From Balneola sp. (GTDB taxonomy: Bacteria; Bacteroidota; Rhodothermia; Balneolales; Balneolaceae), in the NCBI GenBank assembly GCA_002730655.1, contig PCAT01000044.1, positions 1-22,134 of the forward strand: 22,134 bases of DNA, read 5' to 3'. Of this stretch, positions 15,757 through 22,134 are shown in pieces (the first letter of the stretch is position 1; each line of letters opens with the position of its first letter). The position numbers and the translations under genes were made by a program. A model generated the notes under the pieces. The model made no database searches and was not told the origin of the DNA. It saw only the letters and a program-made list of their open reading frames with translations.

Positions 15757-16136
15757 TTAAGAATTTTCATATGATTGAATAAGAGTTTTGATATCGTCTA
15801 ATAATTTATCCATTTCTTCAAGATTTGTGCCATCATAATATCCTCTGATTCTTTTTTCTTTATCTACAAGTACAAAATAAAGCATATTGGTATTGTGATT
15901 ATGAAATGCTTGAGTGTCACCTGAAGTAATAAAGACTGTCTATCCGTTAATAATTGTATTATCATTTTAAAGATGCACTAAGTTTATCCCCATCATGAGC
16001 TGTATTGGCTAAGTCTAAGAAGGAGACAGAATTTAAAAGTGCAGTAGGATATTCATGTATTATCTCATTATCGGCTTCTTGACAGGCAAAAAAATATTAT
16101 AAATAATGAAAATATTGTTATTGATTTGAAATTCAT
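15757..16136 (-). pseudogene. Broken SCO1/SenC-like copper chaperone lipoprotein
   Basis: On the minus strand an ATG at 16136 opens a lipoprotein-like signal sequence, but a run of seven Ts (16087-16093) throws it out of frame. One base fewer would continue into FFACQEADNE, a lipobox with Cys, and on to a stop at 15962. A third frame then carries, after an in-frame TAG at 15942-15940, a C-terminus ending at 15757 with FVLVDKEKRIRGYYDGT, the hallmark of SCO1/SenC proteins. The central thioredoxin-fold part with the copper-binding CxxxC is absent in every frame. So there are two frame changes, one stop and an internal deletion. SCO proteins load copper into cytochrome oxidase, and the neighbour is a copper/iron-binding type. 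Confidence 0.65.
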
Positions 16137-16270
16137 TACACAGAAATTAATGAAACTTTATTAATTGAAATTAGTGAATTGTAACTGTTTACCAATCAGA
16201 AGAAACTTTTGACATTAAACTACTCATTCACCTTATTCTACTTGAAATGAGTTTTAAGATGTAACCATTC

Positions 16271-16708
16271 TCATAGTTTCATCTTTATGTGTGGGATATT
16301 ATCTACTTCATAAATATCACCCAATGCATTAAATCCAAATTGCTCGTAATATGATTTTAAATGGTATTGGGCTTCGATTGAAATACCAATATTAGGGTAA
16401 TTATTTTGACAAAATTGTATTCCTGTTCTTATGAGTTCTGATCCTATATAATCACCCCTTTTTTCTGGGATTACAATAATTCTTCCCAAAGCTGGTTCAT
16501 CAAAGTGATACCCAGGGGGGACAATTCTCAGGTACGAAATAAGCCTTTCTTCTTCTACTCCCAATAAGTGCCAGCAAGATGGGTCAAGGCCGTCTATATC
16601 AGCATATAGACATTCTTGTTCGAGCATAAATATTTGTTGGCGTAGTTGATATATCCGCATGCTATCTAAGGGAGTAAGTTCTTCGAATGTTTTAAGCAAA
16701 TAATTCAA
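16271..16708 (-). CDS. GNAT family N-acetyltransferase, ElaA-like
   Basis: This is a 145-residue single-domain acetyltransferase using acetyl-CoA; the acceptor is unknown. The ElaA-type layout is clear: QLRQQIFMLEQEC (21-33), YADIDGLDPSCWHLLG (35-50), LRIVPPG (60-66), GRIIVIPEKRGDYIGSEL (75-92), IEAQYHLKSYYEQFGF (111-126), and the closing IPHIKM (138-143). The pyrophosphate-binding loop, normally RxxGxG, reads RGDYIG, with Tyr87 for the middle glycine, which is unusual. The start is a TTG preceded by GGA about eight bases upstream. It lies upstream of the broken SCO-like gene on the same strand, across 134 bases of AT-rich sequence with no gene. Confidence 0.85.
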   Translation of the reverse strand: MNYLLKTFEELTPLDSMRIYQLRQQIFMLEQECLYADIDGLDPSCWHLLGVEEERLISYLRIVPPGYHFDEPALGRIIVIPEKRGDYIGSELIRTGIQFCQNNYPNIGISIEAQYHLKSYYEQFGFNALGDIYEVDNIPHIKMKL

Positions 16709-16864
16709 CGGATATTCCAGTTTAATAGGATTAATTTTACATATGAATCAAAATGTAGCAAAAAAACAGTAATTGTCAGCTATTTTTAAATTCATCTAAC
16801 ACAATAGAACAACTTGCCAACAAATGTTTTTATTCTGCGTATATACTAGAAATACAAAATAATC

Positions 16865-17188
16865 ATGGTTAAATTTTTAGTTCTTAGCGTGGCAGTATTT
16901 ATATCTGCACGTCTTCTAGATGGAGTCGAAATCCGTAGTTATTGGACATCTTTGGGTGTCGCTATAGGTCTATCCTTAGTTAATATACTTCTAAAACCTA
17001 TTCTGGTTGTCCTTAGTATGCCCTTTATTGTGTTAAGTTTGGGCTTATTTATGCTTGTCATTAATGCAGCTTTAATTATGCTTATTGATAAACTAGTCGA
17101 TGGGCTTCGAATTCATAGCTTTACTTGGGCTGTTATATTCAGTCTGCTTATATCCTTAATTAATACAGGGCTTAATGCGCTACTTTAA
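16865..17188 (+). CDS. Phage holin family (superfamily IV-like, YvlD-type) membrane protein
   Basis: This 107-residue protein has four hydrophobic helices, about 2-18, 28-50, 52-78 and 84-107. The segment NILLKPILVVLSMPF is characteristic of the PF04020/YvlD family. The family name comes from a distant link to mycobacteriophage holins. Chromosomal members stand outside prophages and their role is not established, possibly envelope stress or membrane integrity. No phage gene is near. It converges on the isocitrate dehydrogenase gene, the two stops sharing the palindrome TTAA at 17185-17188. Confidence 0.85.
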   Translation: MVKFLVLSVAVFISARLLDGVEIRSYWTSLGVAIGLSLVNILLKPILVVLSMPFIVLSLGLFMLVINAALIMLIDKLVDGLRIHSFTWAVIFSLLISLINTGLNALL

Positions 17189-18192
17189 AGATTATCAACC
17201 ACCGCTTGGGTGAACGTCTGTGTAGTGCCTTTTCCTCCAATATCAGGAGTACAATAAACTTTCTTTTCTACCAGAGTTTTGTAAATAGCTTTGCTAATGT
17301 TGTTGCCTACATTTTTTTGACCAATATGCTCTAAAAGCATGAGTGATGAAAACAATAAAGCCATTGGATTAGCTCTTCCCTGACCTGCGATATCTGGTGC
17401 GGAGCCGTGCACTGCTTCAAACATGGCCTGTTCTTTGCCCATATTTGCCGCACCGGTTACACCCAATCCACCCACCAAGCCCGATGCTAAATCGGAAAGA
17501 ATATCACCAAATAAGTTAGTAGTAACCACCACGTCAAAACGTTCCGGCCGCATAACCATTTGCATGGCCATATTATCGATGATTAAGTCTTCAAATTCTA
17601 TACCACTATAATCTTTAGCTACTCTTTTACCTACCTCCAAAAATAGCCCGGTAGTAAATTTTAAAATGTTTGCTTTGTGGACTAAGCTAACTTTTTGGCG
17701 ATCATGGGTGAGCGCGTATTCAAAAGCAGCCCGGATAATGCGTTCACTTGCCTCTTCTGTTACTACAGCGATACTTTCGGCATGTGTTTTTTTGTCTTCA
17801 TCTAACCAGTGTTCTTTGCCAATATATAGGCCTTGGGTATTCTCGCGGAAGATAACCATATCCACATTCTTAAAGGGGCTGTCTATGCTTGGAAGGGTTC
17901 GGGCTGGACGAATATTAGCATACAAGTCGAAATGCTGTCTCAGAGCTACATTTACAGAGCGAAAGCCAGTGCCTACTGGAGTCGTAAGTGGACCCTTCAA
18001 TAGAAGTCTGTTCTCACGTATGTCGGTAACTGTTTTATCTGGTAGTGGATTTCCTAGTTCCTCATAGGCTCCAAGTCCTGCGCGGGCATCTACCCATTCA
18101 ATTTGAGCCCCTGCTTGTTCTAATATAGTACTTACCGCTTCTGTAATTTCAATTCCAATACCGTCTCCGGCTATACGTACAACTTTTTGCAT
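17185..18192 (-). CDS. Isocitrate dehydrogenase, NAD+-type (isocitrate/isopropylmalate dehydrogenase family)
   Basis: This is a 335-residue beta-decarboxylating dehydrogenase. The substrate loop reads GFRSVNVALR (76-85). Ser79, Asn81 and Arg85 match the isocitrate-binding residues of E. coli Icd (S113, N115, R119), and isopropylmalate dehydrogenase has a different loop here, so isocitrate is the likely substrate. ANIRPA (92-97), RENTQGLY (116-123), VHKANI (171-176) and GDILSD (229-234) supply the other substrate and metal residues. In HGSAPDIAG the Asp267-Ile pair stands where NADP enzymes have Lys-Tyr, indicating NAD+. It would serve the TCA cycle. Homoisocitrate dehydrogenase is the main alternative. 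It is divergent from the cryptochrome gene. Confidence 0.87.
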   Translation of the reverse strand: MQKVVRIAGDGIGIEITEAVSTILEQAGAQIEWVDARAGLGAYEELGNPLPDKTVTDIRENRLLLKGPLTTPVGTGFRSVNVALRQHFDLYANIRPARTLPSIDSPFKNVDMVIFRENTQGLYIGKEHWLDEDKKTHAESIAVVTEEASERIIRAAFEYALTHDRQKVSLVHKANILKFTTGLFLEVGKRVAKDYSGIEFEDLIIDNMAMQMVMRPERFDVVVTTNLFGDILSDLASGLVGGLGVTGAANMGKEQAMFEAVHGSAPDIAGQGRANPMALLFSSLMLLEHIGQKNVGNNISKAIYKTLVEKKVYCTPDIGGKGTTQTFTQAVVDNL

Positions 18193-18317
18193 AATTTATT
18201 TTTTTTTGAAAGATAAGGAGTATGGGAACAACCTGTACATACTTCTCGTTTTATTATTAAAACAAATTATACTCAACAAGTAATCTAGATTTTTCTATTC
18301 CTAACACCCATTTGCAT

Positions 18318-19814
18318 ATGAGTGCTAATATAATTCAAAACCCAATATTTGTTTGGTTTCGAAATGACCTCCGAATCCATGATAACCCGTGCTTATATGC
18401 GGCAATCCAGCAAGGTAAAGTTCAGCCTATCTATCTGATTGACCCGAGAATGTTTCAATCTACTTCTTTTGGTTTACCAAAGATGGGAAAACATAGAAGA
18501 CGCTTTTTACGTGAATCTTTAGAGAATCTACGCTCACAATTACATAGTATCGGTTTAGATTTACTCATTTTAAATGCAATGCCAGAGGAACTATTTCCTA
18601 AGTTGTTAAAGGCTTTGCCTAAGGCCAAACTCTTTTTTTCTTATGAGTATGCCTATGAAGAGACGCAGATTGAAGAAGCTTTGGCTCACCAACTTACCTC
18701 GAGCCGATGGAAGGGATTTTGGTCAGGTACATTAATAGATCCAGAGAATCTTCCTTTTACACTGGAAAGTTTACCTAATGGATTTACTTCTTTTCGTAAA
18801 AAAGTAGAAAAATATGCAGAGATACCTGAGCCTATAGCCACTCCTACACAAGCTAACAGACTTCAGAAATGCGATTGGGGGGAGGATCCTTCAGCGCTTT
18901 CTGTTTTTGCTGAGTTGGAAAGTATTGAAAGTCAACTTCAAAGTATTGAAACCATAGGGTGTACTCCTATTAATCCAGTAGCGCATTTAGCGGATGAGCT
19001 TGAATTACATGGAGCTCAATGGGAGATGTTATTCAAAGGTGGGGAAGAGGCAGGTTTAGCCAGGTTGGAGTATTATTTATGGGAGACAGATTTGGTAGCG
19101 ACATATAAAAAAACAAGAAATAAATTAGTAGGTACAGAATATTCGACCAAATTTTCGCCTTGGTTAGCGAACGGTAGTTTGTCGGCACGTATGATTGCCA
19201 GTGAAATACATGTATACGAACGCCAACGTATCAAAAATGACTCGACCTATTGGGTTATTTTTGAGTTGTTATGGCGGGACTTTTTTCGATTTGCTGCATA
19301 TAAATATGGGTATAAGTGGTTTTCTAAAGGCGGTATACAATCCAATATTCGAAAATATCAAAATAATAAAGATTATTTTGAGGCTTGGATTTCGGGACAA
19401 ACGGGGTTTTCATTTATCGATGCGAATATGCGTGAATTGGCCATCACGGGCTTTATGAGCAATCGAGGACGACAAAATATTGCTAGTTTTTTTACCCAGA
19501 ATCTGAGTATGGATTGGCGTTGGGGAGCTGAATATTTTGAGTCTATGTTGTTGGATTATGATCCAGGATCTAATTATGGGAATTGGATGTATAATGCTAC
19601 GTTGGGTCATGACCCTCGAAATAGATTTTTTAACATTGAATTACAAGCCGATCGTTACGATTCCTCGGGAGAATATGTTATGTTATGGTGTAAAGAATTA
19701 ATAAAGGTGCCTTCTCGGTTTCGTCATAGGCCTTATCTATACGATCAATCGATGTTTGTTCCACCCATTATAGATTTAGAAAAGAGTTATGAAGAAATTA
19801 GAAGGAGAGAATAA
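18318..19814 (+). CDS. DASH-family cryptochrome/photolyase
   Basis: This is a flavoprotein of the cryptochrome-DASH group, which binds FAD and usually methenyl-tetrahydrofolate and repairs cyclobutane pyrimidine dimers in single-stranded DNA under blue light. The N-terminal photolyase domain begins IFVWFRNDLRIHDN and contains FGLPKMGKHRRRFL. The FAD domain shows YKKTRNKLVGTEYSTKFSPW, STYWVIFELLWRDFF, GFSFIDANMRELAITGFMSN, RGRQNIASF and LLDYDPGSNYGNWMY, all DASH features. The frame extends to a TTG at 18312, but the ATG at 18318 is the more natural start (498 residues). It is followed closely by two small genes, the second DUF2256, a known companion of photolyase-family genes. Confidence 0.95.
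   Translation: MSANIIQNPIFVWFRNDLRIHDNPCLYAAIQQGKVQPIYLIDPRMFQSTSFGLPKMGKHRRRFLRESLENLRSQLHSIGLDLLILNAMPEELFPKLLKALPKAKLFFSYEYAYEETQIEEALAHQLTSSRWKGFWSGTLIDPENLPFTLESLPNGFTSFRKKVEKYAEIPEPIATPTQANRLQKCDWGEDPSALSVFAELESIESQLQSIETIGCTPINPVAHLADELELHGAQWEMLFKGGEEAGLARLEYYLWETDLVATYKKTRNKLVGTEYSTKFSPWLANGSLSARMIASEIHVYERQRIKNDSTYWVIFELLWRDFFRFAAYKYGYKWFSKGGIQSNIRKYQNNKDYFEAWISGQTGFSFIDANMRELAITGFMSNRGRQNIASFFTQNLSMDWRWGAEYFESMLLDYDPGSNYGNWMYNATLGHDPRNRFFNIELQADRYDSSGEYVMLWCKELIKVPSRFRHRPYLYDQSMFVPPIIDLEKSYEEIRRRE
19802..19807 (+). promoter_or_regulatory. Shine-Dalgarno AAGGAG that fixes the start of the following small gene
   Basis: AAGGAG lies in the last codons of the cryptochrome gene, eight bases before a TTG at 19816. 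It is the best ribosome site in this part of the window. It favours TTG 19816 over the ATG at 19789, which lies upstream of it and inside the cryptochrome gene. Confidence 0.65.
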
Positions 19815-19815
19815 T

Positions 19816-20055
19816 TTGTATTTGATTCCCGGGAAAAAGCCTAAAATGGAACATCCCTTGAATTATAAAAGTGTGAAATCAAATATTTCAGAAATTACCA
19901 GAAGTTTGTTTTCTGATACTTGGCGTAGCTATCTAGACGAGGTATATATGGTTGCACGGCATGTAAACGAAAACCGCATTAAAACTTTAAATAAGCGTGA
20001 ACTCATAAAGATGAAAATTAGCGCGCGAAAAAAGCAGCAAGACAACGAAGGATAA
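19816..20055 (+). CDS. Small basic protein of unknown function in the cryptochrome cluster
   Basis: From TTG 19816 this is a 79-residue hydrophilic protein with many Lys and Arg residues. It contains a likely helical segment (about SEITRSLFSDTWRSYLDEVY) and a strongly charged C-terminus (KMKISARKKQQDNEG). It has no signal peptide or membrane segment, so it should be cytoplasmic. I recognise no family. It starts one base after the cryptochrome stop and ends 11 bases before the DUF2256 gene, so the three are almost surely one transcript. The frame could also start at ATG 19789, adding nine residues. Basic charge leaves nucleic-acid binding possible, but that is speculation. Confidence 0.7.
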   Translation: MYLIPGKKPKMEHPLNYKSVKSNISEITRSLFSDTWRSYLDEVYMVARHVNENRIKTLNKRELIKMKISARKKQQDNEG

Positions 20056-20066
20056 TTTTTTTTGGG

Positions 20067-20213
20067 TTGAAAAAATCAGAGCTACCAACTAAAATTTGTC
20101 CGGTTTGTGACCGTCCTTTTGCATGGAGAAAAAAATGGAAAAAAGACTGGGAGCAGGTTAAATATTGCAGTGAGCGTTGTCGACGCTTTAAAAAGAGAGC
20201 CGATTCCAAATAA
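20067..20213 (+). CDS. DUF2256 small zinc-ribbon-like protein
   Basis: This 48-residue protein starts at a TTG preceded by GGG. It has the whole DUF2256 pattern: KICPVCDRPFAWRKKW (9-24), DWEQVKYCSERCRRFKKR (27-44). Four cysteines, C11, C14, C34 and C38, should bind one zinc ion. The biochemical function of DUF2256 is not known; the family is often found beside photolyase/cryptochrome genes, as here, the third gene after the DASH cryptochrome. Its last 26 bases overlap, tail to tail, the end of the dehydrogenase gene on the other strand. At this length it is easily missed by gene finders. Confidence 0.88.
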   Translation: MKKSELPTKICPVCDRPFAWRKKWKKDWEQVKYCSERCRRFKKRADSK

Positions 20214-20937
20214 AATAGGGAATCAAATCGGCAAGCTCTGCCAGTAATCGCCATCGTTTGGTGATATATATCCGTTTTTTCTTCTTTTCTATACCTTGAA
20301 TCATCATTTTAACTGCTCTATGAGTAGAAGCCATCCAAAAGGTATTAGGATTATTTTGTGTCATCTCCGAGACTACATAACCTGGTCGTATATCGGTGAT
20401 ATCGAGTTTCATATTTAAGGCATTAACTTTCATACGAAATCCAGTCATATAATTTGATACGAAGTGTTTGCTAGCGGTATATACGGGAGCATGTCCAGAT
20501 GCTAGATGAGATGCGATAGATGACATGCCAACAATATGACCATGACCTTGCTTTTGGAAGTGCGCAAAAGCCCAGTGTAAACCATGCGCAAAAGCACGTA
20601 TATTTATATCTATGGTTTGAGCGTCGGATTCCCATGGAGCTTTTAGGTCGTCGCGACCAACACCGGCGTTTAAAATAATCCCATCTAGTCCACCCATAGC
20701 TGATACTAATTTAGTAAATGCTTTGGTAGTTTCTATCTCATTTGCAAGGTCTACTGCGTGTATGAATACCTTGCCTGGTGACTCTAAAAGTTCTTCTTTT
20801 AACGTATTTAGTCGTTCTTTTCTACGAGCAACCAAACCAATAATATATCCTTTTTTAGCTAGTTGGCGCGCAAGTTCCTCTCCAATGCCAGAACTCGCGC
20901 CAGTGATTAAATACCGGGGAGATTGGGTCAATGACAT
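20188..20937 (-). CDS. Short-chain dehydrogenase/reductase (classical SDR)
   Basis: This is a 249-residue NAD(P)-dependent oxidoreductase of unknown substrate. The N-terminal cofactor motif is TGASSGIG (13-20), followed by ARRKERL, whose paired arginines after the second strand suggest NADPH. VDLAN, then LNAGVG (the NAG motif), and the catalytic Ser (MSSIAS), Tyr and Lys (YTASK) follow in the normal order. After the DIRPGYVVSEM segment comes a basic patch (IEKKKKRIYITKRWR) and a hydrophobic C-terminus, as in SDRs that touch membranes or lipids. It follows the TolC-like gene by 21 bases on the same strand, so they may be co-transcribed, and overlaps the end of DUF2256. Confidence 0.9.
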   Translation of the reverse strand: MSLTQSPRYLITGASSGIGEELARQLAKKGYIIGLVARRKERLNTLKEELLESPGKVFIHAVDLANEIETTKAFTKLVSAMGGLDGIILNAGVGRDDLKAPWESDAQTIDINIRAFAHGLHWAFAHFQKQGHGHIVGMSSIASHLASGHAPVYTASKHFVSNYMTGFRMKVNALNMKLDITDIRPGYVVSEMTQNNPNTFWMASTHRAVKMMIQGIEKKKKRIYITKRWRLLAELADLIPYFIWNRLSF

Positions 20938-20958
20938 AGATATATAGGTATTTTAATA

Positions 20959-22134
20959 TTAGTAGGATTTAGCATCCAACCAGTCTATATAAGGTTCACG
21001 AGATAAAAGTTCTTTACTGCTCAAGTACCCGATATAAGTTTTGATCAATTCAAAATACCACTGCTGTTCAATTTCTTTCCAATTTAGCTCCATTTCCTGC
21101 CATTCAAGAGTTTTGAGTGGTTCATAATCATCTAATACTTGAAGCGTATTTCGCATTTCTTGTAGATTCATTTGAGTATATAGCTGGACTAATTCGAGAT
21201 ACTTTTCTAGTACAGTTTTTAAATGTGATTTCCAGTAGTTTTGCTCCAAAGTAGCTTTTTTTTGTTCTGCCAAGATATCAAGACTGCGCTCTTTTTCTTC
21301 TAATGATAAATTCATTAAATCGGTTCGGTTTCTATGAAACAAAGGTAGGGTAATACCCGCTGAAATACCTAGCAGACTTTTACTGGTTCTGTTTGGAAAG
21401 TACTCGGTTTGGATAAATCCCATATCGGTATTAACTCGTTCAATGTCTTGCTCTAACTGTGTTTCTTGAAAGGCAAGTTGTGCTAAATATACTTGAAGTG
21501 GTTGCGAAAGAGAGTGCTCTACTGAACTTTTTAAGTAAGCTTCAATGTCTTGTGCGCTCAAAGTAATGTTTTGCTCCCATGTAATGATATAATTATGACT
21601 AATATTATCTCCTAACTTCAAATTGATTGATCGATGCAATTCTTTGACTTTAAGTTCTAAATCAGTTTTATCACTCCATAACTTCAACTTATCTGCATGA
21701 GCTTCTGTATAGCTATTTGCATCGAAAAAATCTGCCCCAGGATATTCTTTTAGCCATTCAATGCGTTGTTTGTTAATGGCTATCCGTTCTTCGATGAGTT
21801 TAAGAGTTTGTTGTGTTTCAATCCAGGAAATAATGAGCTCATAGCGTTCAAATATTTCCTTATCAATGGCCCTTGCTGCATCGGTTTGGAGTTGTAATTT
21901 CCGATTTTGATAGAGTTCTTTTGTTTTTTTTCTGACTAGGGGATTAGTTGGGCGGAATCTAATATCATAGCGTTGATCTTGGGGTTGAAACTCATCGTTT
22001 GAAAATCGAAACTGAATTTCGTCAATAACAGCCGGTTGTGCTTCTTCTGGTCTTAGAAGGTTGACTTGCTCTTGAAAAGATCGTATTGGAATATATTCTA
22101 ATGAAAGGCGAATAAATTGGAGACGGTCAAGGGT
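20959..22134 (-). CDS. TolC-like outer membrane efflux protein, partial (N-terminus beyond window edge)
   Basis: The frame is open from the right edge to a TAA at 20959, giving 391 residues with no N-terminus; an internal TTG at 21687 is not the true start. Two long helical, coiled-coil-like halves rich in Glu, Gln and Leu surround strand-like segments. The second half has LGISAGITLPLFHRNR, resembling the strand and 'PLF' turn that precede the second hairpin of TolC/OEP proteins. This suggests an outer-membrane channel of an efflux or secretion system. A partner RND or membrane-fusion gene would be expected to the right, outside the window. The call is by architecture, so moderate. Confidence 0.65.
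   Translation of the reverse strand, partial: TLDRLQFIRLSLEYIPIRSFQEQVNLLRPEEAQPAVIDEIQFRFSNDEFQPQDQRYDIRFRPTNPLVRKKTKELYQNRKLQLQTDAARAIDKEIFERYELIISWIETQQTLKLIEERIAINKQRIEWLKEYPGADFFDANSYTEAHADKLKLWSDKTDLELKVKELHRSINLKLGDNISHNYIITWEQNITLSAQDIEAYLKSSVEHSLSQPLQVYLAQLAFQETQLEQDIERVNTDMGFIQTEYFPNRTSKSLLGISAGITLPLFHRNRTDLMNLSLEEKERSLDILAEQKKATLEQNYWKSHLKTVLEKYLELVQLYTQMNLQEMRNTLQVLDDYEPLKTLEWQEMELNWKEIEQQWYFELIKTYIGYLSSKELLSREPYIDWLDAKSY

Noticed and set aside
16210..16260. Inverted repeat ACTCATT...AATGAGT as a terminator after the acetyltransferase
   Set aside because: Seven-base A/T-rich stem with a 17-base loop and no clean T-run; too weak to call.
16865..17188. Holin-like gene as sign of a prophage
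   Set aside because: The family is chromosomal in most bacteria despite its name, and no other phage gene, integrase or attachment site is near.
17666..18067. Plus-strand open frame of 133 codons opposite the isocitrate dehydrogenase
   Set aside because: Complement of a conserved gene; no family features and no promoter or ribosome site.
1..22134. CRISPR arrays, insertion sequences, tRNA or rRNA genes
   Set aside because: No regularly spaced direct repeats, transposase motifs, terminal inverted repeats, or cloverleaf-type sequences were seen on either strand.

Overview
The window looks like chromosome of an AT-rich member of the Bacteroidota/Balneolota (FCB) side of bacteria. Evidence: the non-canonical GlmU (TIGR03991-like) in place of ordinary GlmU, a division PBP with two C-terminal PASTA domains, a meso-DAP type MurE, an NAD-type isocitrate dehydrogenase, a DASH cryptochrome with DUF2256, and frequent TTG starts. 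The phylum is an inference with moderate confidence; no rRNA or tRNA gene is present to settle it.
Positions 1-10711 form one continuous minus-strand block. In transcription order it runs pdxJ, era, metX, then the division/cell-wall (dcw) operon mraZ, rsmH, ftsL, ftsI, murE, mraY, murD. murD is cut by the left edge. The dcw genes are packed with 1-4 base overlaps or direct abutment. In front of mraZ lies a clear control region: a sigma70-like promoter running straight into three TGGGG repeats spaced exactly 10 bp apart. That is the arrangement expected of a MraZ operator, and it shows that the longest mraZ reading frame starts too far upstream.
Positions 10798-14531 hold a plus-strand NlpC/P60 lipoprotein, a convergent alternative GlmU (minus) and a divergent glmS (plus). 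GlmS and the alternative GlmU together supply UDP-GlcNAc, the precursor used by the mur genes at the left of the window.
Positions 14532-16270 are visibly more AT-rich and look accessory or decaying. They contain a small membrane protein, a P19/Tp34-like periplasmic metal-binding protein, the wreck of a SCO1/SenC-like copper chaperone, and an unexplained short coding-like fragment. An ElaA-like acetyltransferase follows.
Positions 16865-22134 hold a four-helix 'phage holin family IV' membrane protein, a convergent NAD-type isocitrate dehydrogenase, and then a plus-strand cluster. The cluster is a DASH cryptochrome, a 79-residue unknown and a 48-residue DUF2256 zinc-ribbon protein that is easily missed. 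It is opposed by a short-chain dehydrogenase and a TolC-like protein cut by the right edge.
I found no CRISPR array, insertion sequence, tRNA, rRNA or convincing defence system. Most of the window is ordinary housekeeping. The points worth a second look are the MraZ operator, the nearly leaderless glmS promoter, the decayed copper-handling locus, the cryptochrome/DUF2256 cluster, and lineage-type insertions in MurD, MurE and Era.
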